Part shown: piece after piece, positions 8,613 through 15,920 of the stretch | Numbering within the stretch: the first letter of the stretch is position 1 | Layout of the letters: each line of letters opens with the position of its first letter | DNA from: CAZGDB01 sp964524705 | GTDB lineage: Bacteria > Pseudomonadota > Gammaproteobacteria > Berkiellales > Berkiellaceae | Direction: 5' to 3' | Assembly (NCBI GenBank): GCA_964524705.1 | Contig: CAZGDB010000011.1 | Span: 1 to 48,000 of the forward strand | Length of the DNA: 48,000 nucleotides | Notes under the pieces: generated by a model | What the model saw: the letters and a program-made list of their open reading frames with translations, nothing else | What the model was told of the DNA's origin: nothing | Database searches by the model: none | Made by a program: the position numbers and the translations under genes

Positions 8613-8723
8613 TTTTTCCGTATAATAATGAAGGTTGATTGCAGTATCGCACAGCGTTGCTGTTTTTTAAGCAGTAGAGATGGATAATTAACTAACTTGT
8701 TTGAAGGGGCTGCAATTCATTTA

Positions 8724-8763
8724 ACCCTGTAAATCTTATGTGCCAATGCTAGATTTACGGGGT
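8724..8763. repeat. 13-bp imperfect inverted repeat upstream of the DUF4143-type gene
   Basis: ACCCTGTAAATCT (8724-8736) and AGATTTACGGGGT (8751-8763) are complementary at 12 of 13 positions, separated by 14 bases and ending 46 bases before the ATPase start. It could be an operator, an mRNA hairpin, or an old transposon end. There is no T run after it. Confidence 0.55.
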
Positions 8764-8809
8764 AAAAATGGTCTATACTAGAAATTATGAGTAGTAACGA
8801 GCCTAGTAT

Positions 8810-9970
8810 ATGCAAAGAGATAAACTCGATAATGATTTAGTTACACTTTTCCAAAAACGCAGAATGGTCGCGTTGCTAGGGCCGAGACAATGTGGCAAAA
8901 CCACCTTAGCCAGAAATTTTTTAAAGCAACAAAGTACTTTAGTTCCGCGACAAAATTATTTTGATTTAGAAAACCCTTTTGACCTTACACGTCTAGCGGA
9001 GCCTTATAGTGCACTAAAAGCTTTACAGGGTTTCATCATCATTGACGAAATACAGCGTATGCCAGATATTTTTCCAGTATTGCGGGTTTTGTATGATGAG
9101 AGTGAGGATAGAAAGTTTTTGCTTTTAGGGAGCGCCTCCAAGCAGTTGATTCAGCATAGCTCTGAAACCCTGACGGGACGTATACACTATAAAGAAATTA
9201 GTCCGTTTGGTTTTTTTGAAACCCATGAGAGCGATAAATTATGGTTGCGTGGAGGCTATCCACTGTCTTATTTGGCGCCTGATGAGGAAGATAGTGTGAT
9301 GTGGCGTGCGGACTATGTTCGTACGATACTGGAGCAAGATGTTCCTAATTTAGGGTTTAAAATACCTGCGATGCATTTACGACGATTTTGGATGTTGATG
9401 GCTAATTGTCATGGTCAACTTTTTAATGCTACTCAAATGGCGCAAACGCTAGATTTGTCATCCTATGCTGTAAGGCGTTACCTTGATTTATTAACAGATA
9501 TGTTAATGGTGCGACAATTAGCACCTTGGTTTGAGAATATTAAAAAAAGACAAGTGAAATCTCCTAAGGTTTATATTCGAGATTCTGGGTTATTGCATTA
9601 TTTATTACAAATCCATAACGAGAGTGATTTGGTGTTACATCCTAAAGTGGGGAGTTCTTTTGAAGGGTTTGTTATTGAGGAAATCATTAAAATGCTTGGA
9701 CTACAACAGGATGAATGTTTTTTTTGGCGAACGCAAGAGGGAGCTGAGTTAGACTTTTTAATGCTTAAGGGCAATAAAAAAATAGGATTTGAGATTAAAA
9801 AATCCGCACAACCAAAATTAACGCGTTCCTCATATAGTGCGTTGGCTGATTTAAAGTTAGATCAATTGTATATTGTTCATCTGGGCGAGGTGACCTGGCA
9901 GATTAATGAGACTGTGACTGCATTGGCTTTTTCAGATTTGATAGAGCTCGAGCGTTATCTTTTACAGTAG
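8810..9970 (+). CDS. DUF4143/AAA_14-type ATP-binding protein
   Basis: A 386-residue ATPase. Walker A is GPRQCGKT (24-31) and Walker B is FIIIDE (75-80), followed by LLLGSASKQLIQHSSETLTGR as in AAA_14 domains. The second half is the DUF4143 region: LRGGYPLSYL, then a winged-helix-like segment (ATQMAQTLDLSSYAVRRYLDLL), then a PD-(D/E)XK nuclease-like core with ELDFLM and GFEIKKS near residues 312-330. The key D, E and K of the nuclease motif are all present. These proteins are common accessory genes in bacteria and archaea; their biological role is not established. The gene converges with the next one (9-base overlap). A relic of a related gene and an inverted repeat lie upstream. No strong Shine-Dalgarno is visible before the ATG. 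Confidence 0.88.
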   Translation: MQRDKLDNDLVTLFQKRRMVALLGPRQCGKTTLARNFLKQQSTLVPRQNYFDLENPFDLTRLAEPYSALKALQGFIIIDEIQRMPDIFPVLRVLYDESEDRKFLLLGSASKQLIQHSSETLTGRIHYKEISPFGFFETHESDKLWLRGGYPLSYLAPDEEDSVMWRADYVRTILEQDVPNLGFKIPAMHLRRFWMLMANCHGQLFNATQMAQTLDLSSYAVRRYLDLLTDMLMVRQLAPWFENIKKRQVKSPKVYIRDSGLLHYLLQIHNESDLVLHPKVGSSFEGFVIEEIIKMLGLQQDECFFWRTQEGAELDFLMLKGNKKIGFEIKKSAQPKLTRSSYSALADLKLDQLYIVHLGEVTWQINETVTALAFSDLIELERYLLQ

Positions 9971-10966
9971 GCCATTCCTACATATCATTATAAATTCTTT
10001 AAAAGCACTGCTGAGTCTGCCAGGCTGGAAAGAAATCATTTTATCCTGGCCACAAGCTAGTATCAATCGATATTGGCCTAGCATGCCATAAATATCCCAG
10101 AGGCATTGGGTGGCATCCAAAGCTTCTAATAAATGTGAGTGAGAATAAATTTTTTCATAATTTTTAAGATAAGCAGCTAAAATCTGCAAATAAGCTTTAT
10201 CATGATCTTTAAGCCCATAGTGTTTTTTGACTTGTTGTAAACAGTTGAGTAAAGACAAAAATGGATGTGCAATAATGATTTCACCTACATCAATGAGAGT
10301 GATTTTTTGTGAACTCGGATCTATAAGGGTATTGTTATCATTAAAATCAATTTGTACCAGCGTTTCTTTGATCCCATAGGTAGAGAGCGTTTGACATAAC
10401 TGTGTAACCTGTGAGATGAGTTGTTCCGCTTCAGTTATTTCGGTTTCTGACAGGCCATCTGCTTTCAACAGGTCTTTTTGTGAGAGCAGCGCTTGGTATA
10501 AACCTGGTAAGTTATCTAACCGCCAATCCGGGACGCCGATATCCAAAAAAACCTCTACATGTTCTGCGATCGTTAATTGCAGTGCTGTGAATTGCGTTAT
10601 GGCTTTGCATAATAATACAGTATCAAATTTTTGCTTTAGCATGCTTCTTAAAGAGAGGCCAGCATCTTTCATCAAAAAACAATGGAGTTCTGCATTATGG
10701 GCAATAATGGTAGGAACTGAAGCGGAAAATTGTTCTTCCAAAATTTTTATAATAGGGGCTTCCAGTGCCAGTAGGGTTGGGGTGTGTTTTAAATAAATGT
10801 AACCCTCAGTAGTCTCAAAACGTGCCACATAAGACCAAGGAGGGTTGAGAATAGCTTCAGGCAGCGTGTTGAGCAGCGTATATCCCAGCGTGACAAGGGT
10901 TTGGCTTCCCCATTTGATAATCGTGGTATTTAGAGCTGGATTGCCAAATACTGGTTCAGTGTGCAT
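9962..10966 (-). CDS. Aminoglycoside phosphotransferase-fold (APH-like) protein
   Basis: A 334-residue protein with the APH/choline-kinase fold layout: an N-lobe with VARFETTEGYIYLKH, a hinge near FLMKDAGLSLRSML, then a catalytic-loop-like VQIDFNDNN (204-212) and a metal-binding-like LIDVGEIIIAHPFLSLL (225-240). In active members the catalytic loop reads HGDxxxxN; here the histidine is Q205 and the glycine I206, while D207 and N212 remain. It may act on a small metabolite or be regulatory. Similarity to drug-resistance enzymes is only at fold level and should not be read as resistance. It is transcribed alone and converges with the ATPase gene. Confidence 0.7.
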   Translation of the reverse strand: MHTEPVFGNPALNTTIIKWGSQTLVTLGYTLLNTLPEAILNPPWSYVARFETTEGYIYLKHTPTLLALEAPIIKILEEQFSASVPTIIAHNAELHCFLMKDAGLSLRSMLKQKFDTVLLCKAITQFTALQLTIAEHVEVFLDIGVPDWRLDNLPGLYQALLSQKDLLKADGLSETEITEAEQLISQVTQLCQTLSTYGIKETLVQIDFNDNNTLIDPSSQKITLIDVGEIIIAHPFLSLLNCLQQVKKHYGLKDHDKAYLQILAAYLKNYEKIYSHSHLLEALDATQCLWDIYGMLGQYRLILACGQDKMISFQPGRLSSAFKEFIMICRNGLL

Positions 10967-11063
10967 GTGTGATGTTCATTCACTTAAAAAGTTCCTACTG
11001 TGACTGTATCATAGTAGGGATGCTTTCGAATATGATTGAAAGCCTGTTAAACGGCCAGCACCA

Positions 11064-12323
11064 TTATCTCAAACTGTGAGCCTTGGCACGAAAAGATTGT
11101 AATAGACTACATGCTCCAGCGATGAGACAGCCAACGGTAATGGCGATGGTCAAATCGCTCCATAAGGTTAAGATAAAGGTTGCTCCAAAGACTAATATGT
11201 CAGTGGCTTGCCCTTTTTTAAATATGACTACCAGATGCTCCCATTCTAAAATCCGCCATGCCACAAAAGCTGTGAGAGCCGCCAATACACATAAAGGAAC
11301 TGCAGCAAGCCAAGGGGCCAGACAGGCCACAATGACGATAATCATTAATGCTTGAAAGACACCTGATAGTGGGCTAATCGCACCTGCTCGAATATTAGCA
11401 CTGGTTCGCGCAATCGCACCCGTTACGGGTAAACCACCAAAGGTAGCCGTTAAAATATTAGCCAATCCATGTGCCATGAGTTCCGTATTGGGTTGATGTT
11501 TAGGTTTTTGACTTAAACGGTCTGCAATAATAGCAGCCAATAAAGCTTCTATGCCTGCTAAGATGGCAATAGTAAAAGCTGGGACTATATGCGTGCTCAG
11601 CGTCATGAGTGTGAGCTCTGGCCATACAAAGGTGGGTAAGGTTTGGATAATGTTTCCAAAACGTTGCCCAATCGTCACAACAGGTAAATTAAAAAACATT
11701 GTAATGCTTGTGAGTATAAGAATCATAAAAGCAAAGGAAGGCAGTTTAGGCATATAACGGGGCAAAGCGATAACACCGCCTAAAGTAGCCAGACTAATTA
11801 ACAAGGGAGTGATTTGGGCAGTGGTTCCGTGTTCCCACAATAACTGTAAGTTTTGACTAAAAGAACTCGCCGCAGGAACTGCGAACCCAAAGATATTAGA
11901 AATTTGTGCAGACATTAAGACCAATGCAATTCCTGCTGTAAATCCTGAAATGACTGTTCCTGGAATTAAATAAATGAGTTTTCCGATTCTTAAGAGTCCC
12001 GCAAGTATTAAAAAGATGCCTGCTAAGAACATGGAGATCCACAAGCCTTCAAGACCATAGGTTTGAATGATTTGATAAACCACGACCACAAAGGCACCCG
12101 TTGGACCGGCAACCTGAAAACGTGAGCCACCTAATAGTGCAACTACTAATCCACCAATAATTGCTGTGGTTAATCCTTGTAAAGGCGTACCACCACTGGC
12201 AATCGCAATAGCTAAGGCTAAAGGAATAGATAAACAGGCAACGGTAAATCCTGCGAAGAAATCTTGTTGCAGGGCTTGGAGCGAGTATTCTCGTAAACTG
12301 CGAAAGAATTGAGGAATGAACAT
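11064..12323 (-). CDS. SulP-family anion transporter lacking the STAS domain
   Basis: A 419-residue polytopic inner-membrane protein with the SulP/SLC26 core. It opens with DFFAGFTVACLSIPLALAIA and continues with TAIIGGLVVALLGGSRFQVAGPTGAF, then several more helices, with ADRLSQKPKHQPNTELMAHG and an NILTATFGGLPVTGAIARTS segment. SulP proteins carry sulfate, bicarbonate or other anions, and usually end in a cytoplasmic STAS domain of roughly 100-150 residues. Here the protein stops right after the last membrane helix (SLLQSFRAKAHSLR). No STAS remnant is apparent in the 97 bases before the next gene. Short SulP proteins do exist, so this may be functional. The substrate cannot be inferred. Confidence 0.85.
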   Translation of the reverse strand: MFIPQFFRSLREYSLQALQQDFFAGFTVACLSIPLALAIAIASGGTPLQGLTTAIIGGLVVALLGGSRFQVAGPTGAFVVVVYQIIQTYGLEGLWISMFLAGIFLILAGLLRIGKLIYLIPGTVISGFTAGIALVLMSAQISNIFGFAVPAASSFSQNLQLLWEHGTTAQITPLLISLATLGGVIALPRYMPKLPSFAFMILILTSITMFFNLPVVTIGQRFGNIIQTLPTFVWPELTLMTLSTHIVPAFTIAILAGIEALLAAIIADRLSQKPKHQPNTELMAHGLANILTATFGGLPVTGAIARTSANIRAGAISPLSGVFQALMIIVIVACLAPWLAAVPLCVLAALTAFVAWRILEWEHLVVIFKKGQATDILVFGATFILTLWSDLTIAITVGCLIAGACSLLQSFRAKAHSLR

Positions 12324-12412
12324 ACACGCACCTACCGTTTTAGACTATATATAAGCAAACATAACTATATGTTATCAAACTTAATTATAAAAAGAAAGTA
12401 GGTAAACGAACT

Positions 12413-13384
12413 TTAAGTGTTGCGTTGTTTCATTAATTCTCCCAATAACCACAATTGTTCACAATAAGCATTTTGTGGCAGATGCGATAATTGTGATTGT
12501 GCTTCATTCATCAGGGTGAGCGCTTGTTCACGGACATACTCACAGGCTTGGGTGCGCTTTAAAAGAGCTTGAATTTTTGTAATTGCAGTCCTGTCTCCAG
12601 TTTGAAACGCAGTTTCTACCATCGCTTTTTCACCTTCAGTTGCATGCCAAAGTGCATAGAGTACTGGATAGGTGAGTTTGCCTTCTGCTAAGTCATCCCC
12701 TAAGTGTTTTCCTGATACTTCAGCAGATGCACTGTAATCCATCACATCATCAATCCATTGGTAAGCAATCCCAAAGTTGGAACCAAATACGCGAAGTGCT
12801 TCCATAGTGACAGTCGGCGCCCCTGTAAGAATACCTGCCAACGTTGTGGCTGCTTCAAAGAGAATGGCAGTTTTCCGCCGAATTACTTCCTGATAAGTCT
12901 CAAACTTTATATCTGTCTTAAATTGTAACTCTAGCTGTAATACTTCTCCTTCGGCAATTTGATTCGTGGTATGCGCAAGCACTGCCATAATAGGCATTTG
13001 TCCTAGTTCTACTAATAATTCAAAAGCACGAGAATATAAGAAGTCACCCACTAAAATACTAGTACTGTCGCCCCAGACAGCATGGGCGGTGGAGGCGCCG
13101 CGTCTTAATAGAGACTTATCGACTACATCATCATGTAAAAGGGTGGCGGTATGGATATATTCCAAGACTACAGCAAGTTGTAAGGGAGCAATCCCTGTGA
13201 CACCCAAGGCACGAGCTGCCAGTAAATGCAGAATGGGACGAATGCGTTTACCACCACTTTGTAAAAGATAATGCCCCACCTCTCCTATTTTAGAAATCGG
13301 AGATTGCAGTTTTTGGGCTAAGAGACTTTGTAAGTCATCCCAGTCTTTACCTAAACAGGTATGTACAGTGGCTAAGGTGCTCAT
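12413..13384 (-). CDS. ispB: Octaprenyl-diphosphate synthase (trans-polyprenyltransferase)
   Basis: A 323-residue class I prenyltransferase. The first aspartate-rich motif DDVVD is at 85-89 (LLHDDVVDKSLLRRG) and the second, DDVMD, at 212-216 (QWIDDVMD). GGKRIRP near residue 44 binds diphosphate. It extends farnesyl diphosphate with isopentenyl diphosphate to make the side chain of ubiquinone and menaquinone. Length and motifs match IspB. In enterobacteria ispB sits divergently next to rplU; here rplU lies 4.4 kb away, with accessory genes between. IspH, which supplies the isoprenoid precursors, is encoded further along the window. Confidence 0.95.
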   Translation of the reverse strand: MSTLATVHTCLGKDWDDLQSLLAQKLQSPISKIGEVGHYLLQSGGKRIRPILHLLAARALGVTGIAPLQLAVVLEYIHTATLLHDDVVDKSLLRRGASTAHAVWGDSTSILVGDFLYSRAFELLVELGQMPIMAVLAHTTNQIAEGEVLQLELQFKTDIKFETYQEVIRRKTAILFEAATTLAGILTGAPTVTMEALRVFGSNFGIAYQWIDDVMDYSASAEVSGKHLGDDLAEGKLTYPVLYALWHATEGEKAMVETAFQTGDRTAITKIQALLKRTQACEYVREQALTLMNEAQSQLSHLPQNAYCEQLWLLGELMKQRNT

Positions 13385-13519
13385 ATTAATAGAATTCCCC
13401 TTATATAAAGTGCGTTTAAACTAAACCAATTTGGGATGAGAAGAAAGGGGCGGGGCAATAGAAATAAGTGTAATGCTGCGTATCACGAAGAAAAAGTTAG
13501 ATATTCAACATAAAAGTTA

Positions 13520-13548
13520 TTGACAGGGTGACTGACATATGGTTTACT
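13520..13548 (+). promoter_or_regulatory. Candidate sigma-70 promoter for the Ala-rich helical protein
   Basis: A perfect -35 TTGACA (13520-13525) is followed after 17 bases by TTTACT (13543-13548, four of six matches). Transcription would start about 50 bases before the ATG at 13606. Confidence 0.5.
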
Positions 13549-13605
13549 GTGTAAGTTGATTAACTAATCTGTTTTGTAAAACGAATAACAATAAGGAGTT
13601 TCACT

Positions 13606-14247
13606 ATGACAATCTTAAATTGGATCAAAGATAAAGCTGTTGCTGCAAGAACTTTTGTAGCACAACAAGTAGAAAATGTTAAAGCCTCCCGTTTAGCACA
13701 AGCTGCGCAACCTGCAGTGACCGCAGTTACTAATGGCGTGAATGGCATTAAAAGCACTATAGGTGCAGGTATTGCTAAAGTTACAGCCGCAGGGACAAAT
13801 GCTGTGAATACTGCTAAAGCAACCGTAAGTAGTGCTGCAACTGCTGCTGCAGTTTCTGTTGCAAGCTATGCCTTAAAAGCGAAAATAGATGAAGTAGCCA
13901 AGACTGCGCGTGAAGCTGCTGCTGCCTTAGCCGCAAAAACTGCGCAGTGGATTAGTCAAACAATCACGAAATTAGCTGCTGCATTCTTAAAGTTCGTACA
14001 AAGTATCATCAGTATTTTTGCCAACCTTTTTACGGGGTTTATGGATAGAGTACGCACTAAAATCGCTAGAGCTGCAGGCGTTGAGGTGCCAGGCGTTGAT
14101 GAGCCAGCTGTAAGCACACCAGTGTTAGGGTTTAGTCAGGCTCTTACTCAAACTGGCAAAATGTTACTGGATGAGGTTGTTCGTGCCGTGTCTCCAACAC
14201 CAGACAACAACAATACTGATGAAGCTAATAAAGCTAAATTAGACTAA
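13606..14247 (+). CDS. Ala-rich, predominantly helical protein of unknown function
   Basis: A 213-residue protein I do not recognise. AAGGAG 9 bases upstream fixes the ATG. Residues 1-40 are amphipathic (MTILNWIKDKAVAARTFVAQ). Residues about 45-110 are very rich in Ala, Val, Thr and Ser, with repeated AKxTAA/NTAKATVSSAA-like stretches. A hydrophobic segment at about 122-147 (LAAAFLKFVQSIISIFANLF) could insert in or bind membranes. The acidic, Pro/Asn-rich tail ends in DEANKAKLD. There is no signal peptide with a cleavage site. It lies in the accessory block between ispB and rplU, with its own promoter and terminator. A membrane-active, phasin-like or secreted-effector role is imaginable, but nothing in the sequence settles it. 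Confidence 0.75.
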   Translation: MTILNWIKDKAVAARTFVAQQVENVKASRLAQAAQPAVTAVTNGVNGIKSTIGAGIAKVTAAGTNAVNTAKATVSSAATAAAVSVASYALKAKIDEVAKTAREAAAALAAKTAQWISQTITKLAAAFLKFVQSIISIFANLFTGFMDRVRTKIARAAGVEVPGVDEPAVSTPVLGFSQALTQTGKMLLDEVVRAVSPTPDNNNTDEANKAKLD

Positions 14248-14265
14248 TCGTTGATGTTCTTACAG

Positions 14266-14291
14266 AACCCTCTTCGGAGGGTTTTGTATTT
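14266..14291 (+). terminator. Rho-independent terminator (UUCG loop)
   Basis: AACCCTC, a TTCG tetraloop and GAGGGTT (14266-14283), followed by TTGTATTTT. The same hairpin core recurs after the next gene and again after the polyglutamine gene at 36 kb. Confidence 0.85.
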
Positions 14292-14455
14292 TGAGACAGA
14301 GAATCCTGTGACCTTGTGAAAATAAATATGTTTTTTAACTAACTTTTTGTTGCAATCAGGGTCAGCGTGTGATTTAATAACAAAGTTCGATAAATAACAA
14401 AATTATGTATAAATAAATTTTAGACATAACTATAACAATTAATGAGGAGACTATT

Positions 14456-14863
14456 ATGACATTTAAGAAAAAAGCTGGTTTAGGTTTATTGGCTGCCGCT
14501 GTAGTTGCTACTGGCGTATATGCTAAGAATTTCACTATGATCAACTTGATGGGCTGGAGCTGGTTGCCTTACGCAGCTAAAGCGTTAGTTGCTGGTTTAA
14601 GCTTACCTAGTTTAACCACCGTTGGTATTGTTGCTGCTGGATTGGCTGTAGTTGGCGCTGCTGTTTACGGTCTGCGTAGATGGAATGCTGTGCGTACTGC
14701 GTTTGATGCTGATGCTCCAGTTGCCCCTTCTGCTTCTGTTGCTGCAACCTCTTCTGCTCAAAGAAAAAGTTGGATTCCAACAATTTTCAGTGCAATTGGG
14801 TTTGGGGCAAAGAGCTCTGCTCCTGATGTTAGTTCTGATGCTAAAAAGGGCCACTCATTATAG
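14456..14863 (+). CDS. Small membrane protein of unknown function
   Basis: A 135-residue protein with a clear GAGGAG ribosome site before the ATG. The N terminus (MTFKKKAGLGLLAAAVVATG) resembles a signal peptide or anchor. A second strongly hydrophobic segment lies at about residues 45-75 (SLPSLTTVGIVAAGLAVVGA, then YGLRRWN). The C-terminal 60 residues are Ala/Ser-rich and end DAKKGHSL. I recognise no family. It shares the style (MT start, Ala/Val-rich helices) and the terminator hairpin of the preceding gene, but the two are not obviously homologous. It is probably transcribed alone, given the terminator on each side. Confidence 0.7.
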   Translation: MTFKKKAGLGLLAAAVVATGVYAKNFTMINLMGWSWLPYAAKALVAGLSLPSLTTVGIVAAGLAVVGAAVYGLRRWNAVRTAFDADAPVAPSASVAATSSAQRKSWIPTIFSAIGFGAKSSAPDVSSDAKKGHSL

Positions 14864-14882
14864 TAGCTGTTTTTATTACAAG

Positions 14883-14909
14883 ACCCTCTTCGGAGGGTTT
14901 TGTTTTTTT
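14883..14909 (+). terminator. Rho-independent terminator (UUCG loop)
   Basis: ACCCTC, TTCG, GAGGGT (14883-14898), then TTTGTTTTTTT. Confidence 0.9.
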
Positions 14910-15077
14910 GGGGGGATTAAAAAATTAAAGTCTAACATTTTTAATGTAGGGTTAGTTTTTTTCTTCTATGTGAGCGACTTTGCTGTTTCTTTTTAATCTT
15001 CAATATTATTTTTAGATTGTCATAGCATCTACACTATGTTGTAATTCTGGCACGGATTATTGATAAGGACTTTGTGG

Positions 15078-15488
15078 GTGGATTTTATTCAGGCATTAGA
15101 AAAAGCCTTATACCAGATGGTTGCAGCACTAGAGATTAATAATGCATCGTTGATTACAGAATCTAGAACTGAGCTATATAGTGTTATTGATAGAACCGAG
15201 AATGTAGCCTTGGGGCAGGGCGATGCGCGTGCACAAAAGTATGCTGAGTTAGCCGCAGATCTGAAAGATGTCTGTAGTGCCGCTGTTAGAGATGAAGCGC
15301 TCGGCGGTGCTGGTAATCTTTGGAAAGATACTTTAGAGACATGTAAGGGATATTTTTTGCAATATCATTTGTTAGTCGCAGCACCACTACCTCAAATATT
15401 TTCACCACAATCCGCCACATCATTTGATAGACAGGGAACTCAAATTCATGCTCACCAACATTCGTCCGGGAATTTACCAGCATTATAA
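15078..15488 (+). CDS. Unrecognised 136-residue protein
   Basis: The GTG at 15078 is preferred because AAGGA lies 8 bases upstream; a TTG at 15072 is too close to it. The product is soluble and largely helical: FIQALEKALYQMVAALEINN and RTELYSVIDRTENVALGQGD, then KYAELAADLKDVCSAAVRDE. The last 40 residues are less ordered and rich in Pro, Gln and His. No family is recognised. The end overlaps the DUF1653 gene by 41 bases, so the two are probably co-transcribed and coupled. It sits in the ispB-rplU accessory block. The ORF has the base composition of its neighbours, but there is no outside evidence that it is expressed. Confidence 0.55.
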   Translation: MDFIQALEKALYQMVAALEINNASLITESRTELYSVIDRTENVALGQGDARAQKYAELAADLKDVCSAAVRDEALGGAGNLWKDTLETCKGYFLQYHLLVAAPLPQIFSPQSATSFDRQGTQIHAHQHSSGNLPAL

Positions 15489-15672
15489 AGGCTTCTATTA
15501 TCAGGTCTTGGGTTTGGCTCGTCACTCCGAGACCCTCGAGCCTTTAGTCGTTTATCAAGCCCTCTATGGGGAGTTTGGGCTCTGGGTTAGGCCATTGGAG
15601 ATGTTTTTAGAGCAAGTGGGAGATGTCCCGCGGTTTAGGTTTGTATCAGAGGGTATCCATGGCATCCCATAA
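15448..15672 (+). CDS. DUF1653 domain protein
   Basis: A 74-residue protein from the ATG at 15448, which has AGGGAA 8 bases upstream; an in-frame TTG at 15424 is less likely. It matches the DUF1653 pattern almost throughout: RPGIYQHYKGFYYQVLGLAR, then HSETLEPLVVYQALYGEFGL, then WVRPLEMFLE and a short tail with PRFRFV. The family is a small all-beta, SH3-like domain, widespread in bacteria, of unknown function; it often occurs alone or attached to enzymes. It overlaps the preceding unknown gene. Confidence 0.88.
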   Translation: MLTNIRPGIYQHYKGFYYQVLGLARHSETLEPLVVYQALYGEFGLWVRPLEMFLEQVGDVPRFRFVSEGIHGIP

Positions 15673-15796
15673 TGGCTGTAGACACAGCCTTTGGTGCAGT
15701 GATCAAACACAATTCAGGCGATAAACTAACCCTGCAACTATAGGGTGCAGGCACAGTATTTTGTGGTGCTGATGAGAGTGAGCTAACAGTATCAAT

Positions 15797-15900
15797 GGTG
15801 AGATTGGTGAGATTGGTGAGATAATTGGTGAGATGGTGAGATTGGTGAGATTATTGACAAATTGGTGAGATTGGTGAGATAATGTATCTAGGGTGAGATT
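15797..15900 (+). repeat. Nine copies of GGTGAGA in direct array
   Basis: GGTGAGA begins at 15797, 15806, 15815, 15827, 15835, 15844, 15864, 15873 and 15892. Most units are the 9-mer GGTGAGATT; inserts such as ATAATT and ATTATTGACAAATT interrupt the array. It ends 20 bases before the AlbA_2 gene. The spacing is too short and irregular for CRISPR. It could be a multi-site operator for the downstream HTH-containing protein, a slippage-prone tract that tunes expression, or a string of Shine-Dalgarno-like sites. Confidence 0.85.
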
Positions 15901-15920
15901 AAAGCGGCAGGGTTGGTAAT

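Noticed and set aside
8338..8652. A 104-codon minus-strand open frame
   Set aside because: It overlaps the relic of a DUF4143-type ATPase in a different frame and has no recognisable content, except perhaps a frameshifted continuation of that relic.
10416..10796. A 126-codon plus-strand frame within the APH-like gene
   Set aside because: Ser/Cys-rich antisense translation with no homology pattern or ribosome site.
9962..10966. Aminoglycoside resistance gene
   Set aside because: Only fold-level similarity; the catalytic-loop histidine is replaced and no drug-specific motif is recognised.
14652..14996. A 114-codon plus-strand frame overlapping the small membrane protein
   Set aside because: It is Leu-rich by frame shift of Ala/Val codons, runs through the terminator and lacks a ribosome site.
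15797..15900. Possible CRISPR array
   Set aside because: Units are about 7-9 bases with spacers of 0-13 bases, far too short for CRISPR, and no cas gene is near.
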